This document shows positions 19,602 to 26,482 of a stretch of DNA of 26,482 bases, piece after piece. Location: assembly GCA_001970955.1 (NCBI GenBank), contig MPUH01001004.1, positions 1 to 26,482 of the forward strand, read 5' to 3'. The stretch comes from Stentor coeruleus (lineage: Eukaryota > Ciliophora > Heterotrichea > Heterotrichida > Stentoridae). Below the pieces are notes generated by a model. It was not told the origin of the DNA, did not search any database, and was given only the letters and a program-made list of their open reading frames with translations. The translations under genes and the position numbers were made by a program. Positions within the stretch are counted from its first letter, which is position 1; the number at the start of each line of letters is the position of its first letter.

Positions 19602-20990
19602 TTAATATCTTTTCTTGCCTCTAGACTTTGGTGGAACGTATTTTTTCGATCTTGACATCCCTGAACCACCTCCTCTATTACCTTTGAAATACTGCCACAA
19701 CAAAGCTCCTCCTATAGCTAAAATAATCCTATATATTTTTTACACAAAAAATCTAATATTGCCAAAGTCAAAAGGTGGAGCGGTCTTATATGGAAGGACT
19801 AGTTCATAGAAATACAATTCATTTTCATTATACGCTAAAAGAAGTGAGCCTCCATTTTGTATTCTATAGCTTTCTAGTTTATTAGACTTAGCACTTTTAG
19901 CTTCAATACTAAAGCTTTCTTTATAAATTCCTCCAAAGTAAAACGATGTGTTAGTCAAATGAAGCTTATTTTCACCCCAAGTTATAACATAATGTCTTGC
20001 ACAAGCTAAGGATTCAGGTTTTTCTTCTATAGGCATACTTCCCATGACTGCTTAATTCTTACCTTTGCAAAAATTCTCATTGTTGGCATTGTATTTAGTG
20101 TCCATAGCTATTACTTGTTCTGAAGTTATAGCGTAAACAAAAGAAGTACTACTCATTGTGTCGATACACGTGTCTAGTATGTGCCCAACTTCATGGCACA
20201 CTGTCATAATCTCAAGAGTATTAGGGTTTATCACCCCAACACTTGTATTTGTGCTAAACACTAAAGTCTGCCCAAATCTCTCAAGTGATGTGATTCGTCC
20301 AAGATTTGAATGAGTATGTTTAGTCATTGTCCCATTTAGCATATGCATAAATAAAGTCCCATCATCATCACCAATAACCCAGAATTTCTTCCCAGTTTTC
20401 ACATAATAAAGTAAAGCTGTAGGGTTTATTGTATGCAAGACGTCAGTGTTTTCTTTAACAATAGCAAAACTGATTGATGCAGGGTCTTTATCAGATAGTT
20501 TTTTATTCTTGTCCATAGCAATCTCAAAAATCTCTAGAATATTCGAAGGAGAAATTGTGGCAAATTTAATCTCATCATAGTTAGCTGTTGTTGCTAATTG
20601 TATAGCAGGATAAGTTAAATTATAAGAGCACAATACTTGACCTGAGTTATCTTGGACTTCAATCATCCCATTAGCATATGCAATAATCCATGCAACATTT
20701 TGACTGTTTACTACATCACGATATGGGCCAATAGGCTTAAGAGTGACGAATTGTATGTTGACAACTGGGGTGTTGAAGTGCATGAACTTCCTTGGGATGA
20801 ATTTGCTTAGAAGCCACTCCTGAGGGAAATGTGTGACTTCTAAAGGAGTCAAGTCATTTGTAGGGGCTTTTTTCATAAGTTTACCCCTAGCTTCAGCGAA
20901 TTTATCAAGCGAGCTTTGAGCTTTTTCAATCTCCAGGTCGATTGAGTGCTTAGCTGCAGCCATTACGACTAGCAAGATAGCTAACTTCAT
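19602..20990 (-). CDS. Type I ER membrane protein with beta-propeller-like lumenal domain and KKXX tail
   Basis: Three exons (20990-20063, 20047-19744, 19728-19602) join across two 15-nt introns into a 452-residue protein. It has a signal peptide (KLAILLVVMAAA), a lumenal domain with repeated blade-like units (WIIAYANGMIEVQDNSG, FWVIGDDDGTLFMH, VGVINPNTLEI), several N-glycosylation sites and one transmembrane helix (about 410-427). The short basic cytosolic tail ends KKRY, a KKXX-type dilysine signal for COPI retrieval to the ER. An ER-resident type I protein is therefore well supported by layout. The architecture resembles short EMC1- or IRE1-lumenal-like propellers, but I cannot assign a family and see no kinase domain. 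If the first intron is retained, translation stops after FCKGKN, giving a soluble 312-residue lumenal form without the membrane anchor. Confidence 0.85.
19729..19743 (-). other. 15-nt intron 2 of the ER membrane protein gene
   Basis: On the minus strand it reads GTAAAAAATATATAG. It splits Val411 after two bases (GT/G). Retention gives TAA immediately. Removal completes the transmembrane helix FFVIILAIGGALLWQYF and the KKRY tail. Confidence 0.9.
20048..20062 (-). other. 15-nt intron 1 of the ER membrane protein gene
   Basis: On the minus strand it reads GTAAGAATTAAGCAG. It splits a codon after its first base (G/TC, Val310). Retention gives an in-frame TAA. Removal joins the lumenal exon to the exon starting VMGSMPIEE. 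Confidence 0.88.
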
Positions 20991-21042
20991 ATTACTAGAC
21001 CAATTAGCTTAATTTAAAATTATAATTATTGGATATTCAGCT

Positions 21043-21648
21043 CTAAGGTTTAGTATTTGGTGTCATGGATGAACTCAGTGATGATTTACAGTTTGTTATC
21101 ACTTTCCATGGCCCTTGTTCTGATTGAGTTTTGCATTTTACTACAGACACTGGATCAGCCATATGCTTTGGGCATGGCTCAATATCCCCTTTACTTACAT
21201 TCATTAGTTTAATGATAAGTTGTGATTGGCTTTGTTTACTGATGTTGAATGTTTAGGTTTGATGATGCTTTTACATTACCTCCAAAAATGTTGATGTCTT
21301 CATTGAAAGATTTGTTGCTATGGTACATACTTTTGAATGGAAGGTTATGCTTCACACTTTTGATCTTCTTTTTTTCATTTAGCCGATTGTAAGGCTTGTG
21401 CTCAGGGTAACCACCTAACAGTATACTTGGAGTGTTTTTACCTTTTTGGAGGAGATGCATAAAAGTTCTTTGGCTCTAGACGTATGGCACTATCTAATTG
21501 TTTTTGTTTAATGGTTAGATAACTCTTTTGGCTGAGAATAGGATTTGGGTAAAAATTGAGGTTTAGGATGAAAAGATAATTTAATAAATTTTTTTAGTTT
21601 TTGATAATTTTGCAAACTTATCACTTTATAATCATTAATTTTCCACAT
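21043..21648 (-). pseudogene. Possible broken gene, three protein-like segments
   Basis: A minus-strand frame starts ATG TGG at 21648 and reads 46 codons, including FHPKPQFLPKSYSQPKEL, to a TAA at 21508-21510. A second frame (to TAA at 21236-21238, 74 codons) includes LLGGYPEHKPYNRLNE and NEDINIFGG. A third frame reads DIEPCPKHMADPVSVVKC and ends TAG at 21043. No 15-16 nt intron joins them. GT-AG introns of about 50 and 46 nt would restore one frame, but introns of that size are seen nowhere else in the window. Frameshift decay or sequencing indels are the alternatives. The stretch is less AT-rich than usual intergenic DNA. No domain is recognised, and each segment alone is within chance length. 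Confidence 0.33.
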
Positions 21649-21739
21649 AATCTTTCCTTATTCAACTCAGAATTTTTCAAAAAGTAGTTTCTCCCAATCA
21701 AAGCACAACTCAAAATCTTCTAAAAAAAATAATGATTTT

Positions 21740-22140
21740 AAAACTTCAGATGAAGAAAATAAAGACCCTGATTAGCAACGCCATCTGGTTTCCAAGCCTA
21801 ATCTAATGTTTTTATCTCATAGTAATTGCCCCCCTTCTTTATATATTTTGAAAGTAAATTTCGTCCTGTGTACTTCTCGAGTGCATATCCAAGGCACGAA
21901 AAATATTAATCAGGAACATGACTGGCCAAAAGTTTGGTGACCCTATTTTAGCAGTTCCATCATTATTTTTTCTAGGCTTAGTGCTTTAGTAATAAGGTCG
22001 ATTAGAAACAGCAAGAGTTCCAGAGAAAGAAAACATTCTATATTTTTGGTTGCTGGAGTTAAATTTCGAGTCTTCAAAACTTCTTTCGTGATTTTAAGTT
22101 CAATTTGTTTGTCAACTAAGGATGAAGGCATTAATATGGA
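21740..22140 (-). pseudogene. Possible decayed coding fragment
   Basis: On the minus strand, overlapping frames read pieces such as YRMFSFSGTLAVSNRPYY, GTAKIGSPNFWPVMFL, LGYALEKYTGRNLL and KKGGNYYEIKTLD, interrupted by TAA and TAG codons and a frame change. GC content is nearer that of genes than of spacers. No start, no splice solution and no family are evident. It could be the remains of a gene or a chance run of good-looking frames. Confidence 0.27.
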
Positions 22141-22250
22141 AAATTATTATTAAAGGCTTTTGAAGATTTTCAGAGCTGAATTATAATTTTTTCTCTGGTA
22201 GTTGTAGAGATGCTTTGATGAAAAAGAAAAAATGCTGAAGGCGGAAAGAT

Positions 22251-22256
22251 AAAAAA
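22251..22256 (-). terminator. RNA polymerase III terminator of tRNA-Lys
   Basis: A run of six T on the minus strand directly follows the tRNA discriminator base, the usual Pol III stop signal. Confidence 0.85.
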
Positions 22257-22329
22257 CGCCCACCGTGGGGCTCGAACCCACGACCACAAGGTTAAAAGCC
22301 TTGCGCTCTACCATCTGAGCTAGACGGGC
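22257..22329 (-). tRNA. tRNA-Lys (anticodon UUU)
   Basis: The 73-nt minus-strand sequence folds as a full cloverleaf. The acceptor stem GCCCGTC pairs with GGTGGGC (two G-U type pairs), the D-arm contains TAGCTCAGATGG (A box), and the anticodon stem CAAGG/CCTTG encloses loop CTTTTAA with anticodon TTT. The T-arm is GTGGG TTCGAGC CCCAC (B box) and the discriminator is G. There is no intron and CCA is not encoded, as normal for a nuclear tRNA. It reads AAA and, by wobble, AAG lysine codons. An open frame overlapping it on the same strand is spurious. Confidence 0.97.
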
Positions 22330-22863
22330 TTCTAATATATATTTAATGAGTTTGTATATATATTTCAAATTAAAAAATAGGTTTGAGGTTTGATTAGAAG
22401 GTGTTTAAATATAAAAATTTAGATGATAGTTTTTTTATTTTGAGATGAAAGCGTAGGTGGAAAATGTTAGAAATAGGTAAGAGATGCATAGAAAATGCTG
22501 GATGCTCAGATAAATTTCAATAATGGTAAGGTAAACCTTTTGACTTTAGCATAAAATTGCATATAATTTATTTTCTATAATAAGCATAAAATAAAATCTT
22601 AATAAGCACAAAAAGGCATAATAGCTCAATCTATAAATTGCAAACTCATATTAAATTACTAGCACAACAACTTAACATAAAAAATCTTAACCTTTGCTTA
22701 CGATCAACCTATCATATAAATCCTATATTAAATCACTATCAAGNCTTACGATCAACCTATCATATAAATCCTATATTAAATCACTATCAAGTATTAATTT
22801 CTTTTATATCTCTAAAAGTTTAACGATAGGACAAAGCTTTACATAGCATCCTCTCTGTTATAA
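22330..22863. other. Intergenic region after the tRNA
   Basis: Bases 22330-22550 are strongly G over C on the plus strand and 22560-22830 are C over G. The N-separated duplication lies at 22697-22791. A 61-codon frame running across the N is created by that duplication and is not a gene. Confidence 0.6.
22697..22791. repeat. 47-bp direct repeat around a single N (probable assembly artefact)
   Basis: Copies at 22697-22743 and 22745-22791 are identical and flank the N at 22744, the same pattern as at 4553, 8705 and 13439. Confidence 0.9.
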
Positions 22864-23290
22864 ATGGCTTCTCATCTAATGAACTTTTTGCACTGGAAAA
22901 ACAAACAAGAAAGTTCCAAGATTTCATCAGCCTGAATCTGACATTTTACCTTATAGTCTTTGGAGATTATTCTATATTCTCACTTTTTTAGTTGCATTTA
23001 CATTGTGTTTATTGCAATAATGAGCATTTACAATTTCCTTTAAAAGCCTAAATATTTTGAAGACGACTGCCTTATCTAAAAGAGAGACCCTTGAAAAGAT
23101 TTTTGTATTTTTCTATAAGATACCACATAAAACCTGTGAAAAAATCCATAGAAGTATTAGAGATGGCATTTATACTAGAATTGGTGATTCTGAATTGCTT
23201 TGTGCAATTTTTGGCACTGCTGGCTTGATACAGATTTGCTGTATTATAACTTTTGGCCTTACACCACAGGATTATGCGAATAATAAGTAG
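22864..23290 (+). pseudogene. Frameshifted gene for a small two-TM protein (pseudogene or sequence error)
   Basis: ATG at 22864 lies in a TAAATGGCT context like that of RPS25 and opens MASHLMNFLHWK. Skipping one A in the A5 run at 22897-22901 continues as KKVPRFHQPESDILPYSLW and a membrane segment FYILTFLVAFTLCLL, then TAA. Removing GT...AG bases 23007-23024 (18 nt) in frame leads into KTTALSKRETLEKIFVFF, RDGIYTRIGDSELLCAIFG and a second hydrophobic stretch, ending PQDYANNK with TAG at 23288-23290. Flanking skew (C over G before, G over C after) matches that around real genes here. The frameshift and the 18-nt intron are both unproven. It may be a recent pseudogene or a real gene with one base error. 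Family unknown. Confidence 0.42.
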
Positions 23291-23459
23291 ATTAAAGCTT
23301 TGAAGGATGGTGGCAAAAATCAAGAGTACTGTATTTGAGCTTATACTGAAGTATAGTAAGAATAATTTAATAGAGAATTGTATATGAAATTTTTGTTGAT
23401 GATAGATATTTTGTATTAGAAAATTTTGAATAATGATTAGAAAAAGAAAATGTTTATTT

Positions 23460-24005
23460 TTAAGGTGTATCGTAGTTGTACTTGTCTGATTCGATTTCTT
23501 TATTCAATTTTTTTATTTCTTCTTCAGCTTGTTGATTGAATAGTTTAAGGCCTTTGATTAAACTTGAAGTATCTTGAAGGTTTTCAATGCTGTTAAGGAA
23601 GTTAGTCACATTTTCGCGTTGTTGGACTGTTGGTCTTTTAAACAATTTGCTTTTTGGGGCGTATGGGGTCTCTTCCTTTTGATTTTTCTCAAGATGTCTT
23701 ATTTCTTTTTTGAGAAGCTATTTGAATTTTACATTGTTTTCACGAGAAATTGCTGAGCTCTGGGCTTTTAAGTTTTGGATTTCCTTTTTGGCTTTTTTGA
23801 TTCTTTTCTCCTTTTTAAGTTTGGCCGGGTTGAAATTATATGCTTCAGTCCTTGACTTTTTCGCAACTGCAATTATTTTCATAATCGTATGTATATCTTC
23901 TTCTATTTCTTCTTGGTTCGCAGGGTCAATGAAGTCTTCAAGATCTGAGTGGTTGATATCTGATTTCCAATTAGTTCTGCTTGTGCTCGGCTTATTTGGA
24001 TTCAT
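23460..24005 (-). CDS. Coiled-coil protein of unknown function, two exons
   Basis: Exons 24005-23733 and 23717-23460 join across a 15-nt intron into a 176-residue protein. The N-terminus is polar and acidic (DLEDFIDPANQEEIEED). The middle is Lys/Glu-rich helix (AKLKKEKRIKKAKKEIQNL), continued after the intron by LLKKEIRHLEKNQKEE, so the splice restores one continuous heptad-like coiled coil. The C-terminal part is another amphipathic helix, ending DKYNYDTP. There is no signal peptide, membrane segment or known domain. Its ATG lies 45 bp after the stop of the four-TM gene on the same strand. A structural or adaptor role is possible but is only inference. Confidence 0.8.
23718..23732 (-). other. 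15-nt intron in the coiled-coil gene
   Basis: On the minus strand it reads GTAAAATTCAAATAG and lies between codons (phase 0). Retention puts the acceptor TAG in frame as a stop. Confidence 0.9.
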
Positions 24006-24050
24006 AAGAAAATATTATTATATTAGTTATCCTATATATCTTGAGCTTAA

Positions 24051-24626
24051 TTAATTGTTTTCATCTATTCTCGAGATTTCAGGCGAAGGAACGACATAAC
24101 CGTTACCCATCATTCGTAAGTTTTTTCTTTCCATTTTTGTGAGTTGGCCAAGTCCTTTGTAAAATTTGACTGTGACAATAAAGACTGCAAGTTCCATCAA
24201 AATAAGTAGTCCTTGAATTATAGAATATGTAAGTATTCGAAATATTCCTATTAATAATGCTCTGCAAATTATGATAAGGATCAAATATATCGAGTATGCT
24301 GTAACTAGAGCTCGGTGAAAGTATTTAGCTGCACAATAGCCAGTTATCGGCAATGCAACAAGAAAAATCAAGAAGCTTAGTCCTCCTAAATAAAAAAGTA
24401 TACAAACTAGAGAGTCTATCACGCTCATAATTTTGAGAATTTTAGAGTATTTGATTAACGAAGAATAAAAAGAAGAATCATGAGCTAAAGATGAAACAAT
24501 AACAGTGCTTTCATTTGCTACAACATTACTGAGTTGAATACCTTCTGGGATTTTTCCTGTTATATTTTCTGTTTCTGGGTAACCAGTTTTTATTTTCGAA
24601 ATAGAAGTCTCATGATTCTCAGCCAT
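24051..24626 (-). CDS. Four-transmembrane protein of unknown function
   Basis: ATG at 24626 (MAENHETS) is the first true start; the frame is open upstream only to a near-cognate codon. The 191-residue protein has a polar N-terminal region of about 60 residues, then four hydrophobic helices at about 64-80, 82-100, 106-128 and 132-156. A short basic and polar C-terminal tail follows (LTKMERKNLRMMGNG). There is no signal peptide, and the even number of helices puts both ends on the same side, probably cytosolic. Short loops and a Tyr/Ile-rich third helix are visible but no family signature is recognised. It precedes the coiled-coil gene by 45 bp on the same strand. Confidence 0.78.
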   Translation of the reverse strand: MAENHETSISKIKTGYPETENITGKIPEGIQLSNVVANESTVIVSSLAHDSSFYSSLIKYSKILKIMSVIDSLVCILFYLGGLSFLIFLVALPITGYCAAKYFHRALVTAYSIYLILIIICRALLIGIFRILTYSIIQGLLILMELAVFIVTVKFYKGLGQLTKMERKNLRMMGNGYVVPSPEISRIDENN

Positions 24627-24884
24627 ATCAATTACTATGTATAACACATAAAGGCTTAGCTATTTTGCAATTTGATTAAAAAATAATAATCAATAATCTT
24701 TCTAAAATACTAATTTGGTTGTGCAGAATAAGGATTCTTGTGTTTGAATAATCAATAAATGCTTTAAGGGATTTTGAGGGCTAAAAAAATTATTTAATGC
24801 TAAAAATAATTATATAGTATAGGTTTTAAAATAGTGTTTTTTAATTGTTTATTAGAGGTAAATATAAAGTAATTCATTATGAGA

Positions 24885-25028
24885 TGAAAATGTTTATAAT
24901 ATATATAAAGATTAGTTAAATAGCTATTCTGATAAATTATGATTTAGAAAAGTAAATGTACTTATAATATATGTAAAGATAAGGTAAATATCTATTCTGA
25001 CAAATTGTAATGTAGAAAAGTAAATGTA
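24885..25028. repeat. Diverged tandem repeat, period 68
   Basis: Two units (24885-24952 and 24953-25020) and the first bases of a third share phrases such as CTATTCTGA-AAATT and TAGAAAAGTAAATGTA at a constant 68-base offset, with scattered substitutions. The divergence shows it is a real old duplication, unlike the N-linked copies. Confidence 0.7.
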
Positions 25029-25178
25029 TTTAATTATATAATAAACAGTATAAGTTAAGTAGAAATTAATGCTGGAAACAGAGATCGATGCTAAGGAAAA
25101 ATTAAGTAAGATTTAGAAACATGAGTAAATATAATGATTACAAATTTGATTATAATGCTTACAAAATTAGCGTTCATA

Positions 25179-25697
25179 ATGAGTGAACTTTTATTTTTAG
25201 TTATTTGGTGGTTTTCAGTGATTCTTACAGTGCTTTCCTAGAGTTCTTCATGCTTTCTTGTTTCGGACATACCCTCTAAGTTCACCAAAATTAAACAAAA
25301 GAAGCTTAAAATAATGTTATCAAAAGCTAGCCTTATTGCAAACCTATGATAATAAAAAAATAGCTAATATTGCTCAAAACACTACGAATATTACTCAGAT
25401 TTCTCCACCTAAGCCTATAAGCTCATTAATCATCAGTTAAGACAAGCAAGTGAACTCTTTAATCATATTTTAATAAAGCTTTTGGTGAACAACTACATCA
25501 AATATTCTTCATTAAATTCAAAACATTTAGTCTTTTCATTAGATATAGATAGAAGCTTGTTGCAAAACCTTTTGATATATCTATATAAAAATTATATGGA
25601 CTGTTGGCTCAAAGGTGATGAGAAGCAAATGCTAGATTGGTTAGATTTCAGGAGAAATAAAGTATTAAGAACAAGAAACGAATATTATTACTTCTAA
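25179..25697 (+). pseudogene. Possible decayed gene with signal-peptide-like start
   Basis: One frame starts at ATG 25179 with a hydrophobic segment (MSELLFLVIWWFSVILTVLS), hits TAG, and continues SSSCFLVSDIPSKFTKIKQ, then meets TGA TAA TAA and further TAA codons. In the same frame it later reads about 90 open codons, including ASELFNHILIKLL and GDEKQMLDWLDFRRNK, to a TAA at 25695-25697. No intron of 15-18 nt removes the stops. The final stretch alone is within chance length. Function is not recognisable. Confidence 0.25.
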
Positions 25698-26041
25698 GCT
25701 GCTCTTATAAAGCAAGATTTAAAATACATACCCTTCTAAATCATACTTAAAATAAATTATTTAATTTTATCATTTGTATAATATCAAGTTTTATGGTTTA
25801 TTTATAATACTTTGCTATTACTTTTACTCTACTAAAAAATTCCATACTTCTAAAACAAAAATGTAGCTGCAACATACTTATCTACTTTAATTTTATAAGC
25901 AATCCATAAGCTTTATGAAATTATAATTAAAGTAAAGCCTCAGGTATCTAATATTTTTTAATAATATATATTTAAGTAAGTGAATAACCTTATATAGTTT
26001 TGTGAGCCTTTAATTATTAATATCTACTATTCTTAGATAGC

Positions 26042-26374
26042 TTACTTTAAAAAGCTCTCCTGATGTCTATTTCTGCTGATTATTTGATTAGATCCGCATC
26101 GCACACAAGAGACTGTAGTATAGACTAGCGGTGAGCGAAGAAGAGCTGAGCAACTACTGCAGCGAAATACTATATATTGATTAAGCGATGGATGATTACT
26201 CGTACCATTTAAGTTTCCACAAACTGAACATTTCACAGTCTCTGCATCTTTTTCATATACAAGATGAGTTTTGCAGTGCCAACATCGAATGTGTGCTTTT
26301 TCTATTGGTGTGACTTTTGTTGCTAATGCTAATTCTCCATTAGGTAATTTGACAGTTTTTTGTGTATGATCCAT
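26042..26374 (-). CDS. LSD1-type double zinc-ribbon protein
   Basis: From the ATG at 26374 the protein has 110 residues. It contains two C-x2-C...C-x2-C modules: C31/C34/C49/C52 (CWHCKTHLVYEKDAETVKC) and C72/C75/C90/C93 (CSSCSALLRSPLVY). The first matches the LSD1-type zinc finger known from plant cell-death regulators and widespread small protist proteins. Each probably binds one zinc ion and may mediate DNA or protein contact. The frame is open upstream to the window edge with another Met at 26443, but that stretch lacks zinc ligands, and the 26374 ATG follows an AT-rich leader like other starts here. An earlier start or an upstream exon beyond the window cannot be excluded. Confidence 0.78.
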   Translation of the reverse strand: MDHTQKTVKLPNGELALATKVTPIEKAHIRCWHCKTHLVYEKDAETVKCSVCGNLNGTSNHPSLNQYIVFRCSSCSALLRSPLVYTTVSCVRCGSNQIISRNRHQESFLK

Positions 26375-26482
26375 ATATATTATAACTAGTTGAGAGAGCA
26401 AAGTGGGGTACGGACCAGCGAAAAACAAGTAAGAATCAGTCATGAACTTGTAAGAAGTAATAAACTTAGGCAAAGATATATG

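Larger units (their letters stand above)
20991..22250. other. Gene-poor region with two possible decayed genes
   Basis: This lies between the ER-protein gene and the tRNA. Composition is less AT-rich than other gaps, notably at 21060-21480 and 21780-22100, and both stretches carry protein-like but interrupted minus-strand frames, listed separately. No intact gene of credible length is present. The nearest real elements are the ER-protein 5' flank on the left and the tRNA terminator on the right. Confidence 0.5.
24627..26041. other. Long gene-poor region
   Basis: Left part (24627-25180) is AT-rich and G over C on the plus strand, and contains the diverged 68-bp repeat. The middle (25179-25697) has a possible gene relic. 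The right part (25698-26041) is C over G, the usual composition on the 3' side of a minus-strand gene. No RNA gene is recognised. Confidence 0.55.

Noticed and set aside
21229..21238. 10-nt GT-AG segment (GTAAACAAAG) that would join two frames at about 21236
   Set aside because: Shorter than any known spliceosomal intron; frameshift decay or a longer segment is more credible.
22150..22368. 72-codon minus-strand open frame
   Set aside because: It runs through the tRNA-Lys gene; the tRNA cloverleaf explains the sequence.
22638..22823. 61-codon plus-strand open frame
   Set aside because: It crosses the N at 22744 and repeats itself because of the assembly duplication.
23072..23323. 83-codon minus-strand frame opposite the two-TM relic
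   Set aside because: No ATG start; the plus-strand reading has a better start context and more plausible peptide composition.
260..25697. TAA/TAG read as glutamine, which would open several relic frames
   Set aside because: All well-supported genes terminate at TAA or TAG and none uses them internally. Some relics also contain TGA or frameshifts, so decay or chance is simpler than a second code.
1..26482. Telomere repeats, transposases, CRISPR arrays, rRNA genes
   Set aside because: Looked for on both strands by eye; none seen.

Overview
This is AT-rich eukaryotic nuclear DNA, most likely from the macronucleus of a heterotrich ciliate and probably Stentor or a close relative. The main evidence is four spliceosomal introns of exactly 15 nt, each needed to join two open frames. 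The code also looks standard. All fourteen protein genes end in TAA (12) or TAG (2), and long frames carry no in-frame TGA. This argues against Blepharisma-type (TGA=Trp) or Tetrahymena-type (TAA/TAG=Gln) codes. There is one tRNA-Lys(UUU) gene. I see no telomere repeats, prokaryotic operon features, CRISPR or transposase.

Layout. 0.26-0.55 kb: decayed acidic-tail gene (-). 0.74-4.36 kb: four-cNMP-domain PKG-like protein whose kinase domain has lost its catalytic residues, then an ADP-ribosylglycohydrolase 30 bp downstream. 5.26-6.37 kb (-): unknown two-exon gene with an odd 17-nt intron. 7.31-8.29 kb: CK1-family kinase. 9.16-9.56 kb (-): small unknown protein. 10.63-13.49 kb: ribosomal protein eS25, then a DUF229/sulfatase-like membrane-anchored enzyme 45 bp later. 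14.14-14.89 kb: SIAH-type RING E3 ligase. 15.50-18.76 kb: secreted patatin-like lipase, then a kinesin-2 motor 19 bp later. 19.60-20.99 kb (-): type I ER membrane protein with a beta-propeller-like lumenal domain and a KKXX tail. 21.0-23.3 kb: stretches that look like broken genes, around the tRNA-Lys. 23.46-24.63 kb (-): coiled-coil protein and four-TM protein, 45 bp apart. 25.2-25.7 kb: another possible relic. 26.04-26.37 kb (-): LSD1-type double zinc-ribbon protein.

The genes do not form one pathway. Several fit cyclic-nucleotide and ciliary biology (PKG-like pseudokinase, CK1, kinesin-2); the others are housekeeping, secretory or unknown. Four codirectional pairs are separated by only 19-45 bp, while other gaps are about 0.6-1.4 kb and strongly strand-asymmetric (G-poor on the coding strand before starts, C-poor after stops).

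Four single Ns each lie between near-identical direct repeats (35-125 bp). These look like scaffolding artefacts in which overlapping contig ends were both kept; one adds 12 false residues to the DUF229 protein. The strongest biological leads are the PKG-type pseudokinase with a predicted acylated N-terminus, the 17-nt intron with a tandem acceptor, and the intergenic skew. No clearly new multi-gene system is evident. Intergenic frames under about 75 codons are expected by chance at this base composition, so the relic calls are tentative.
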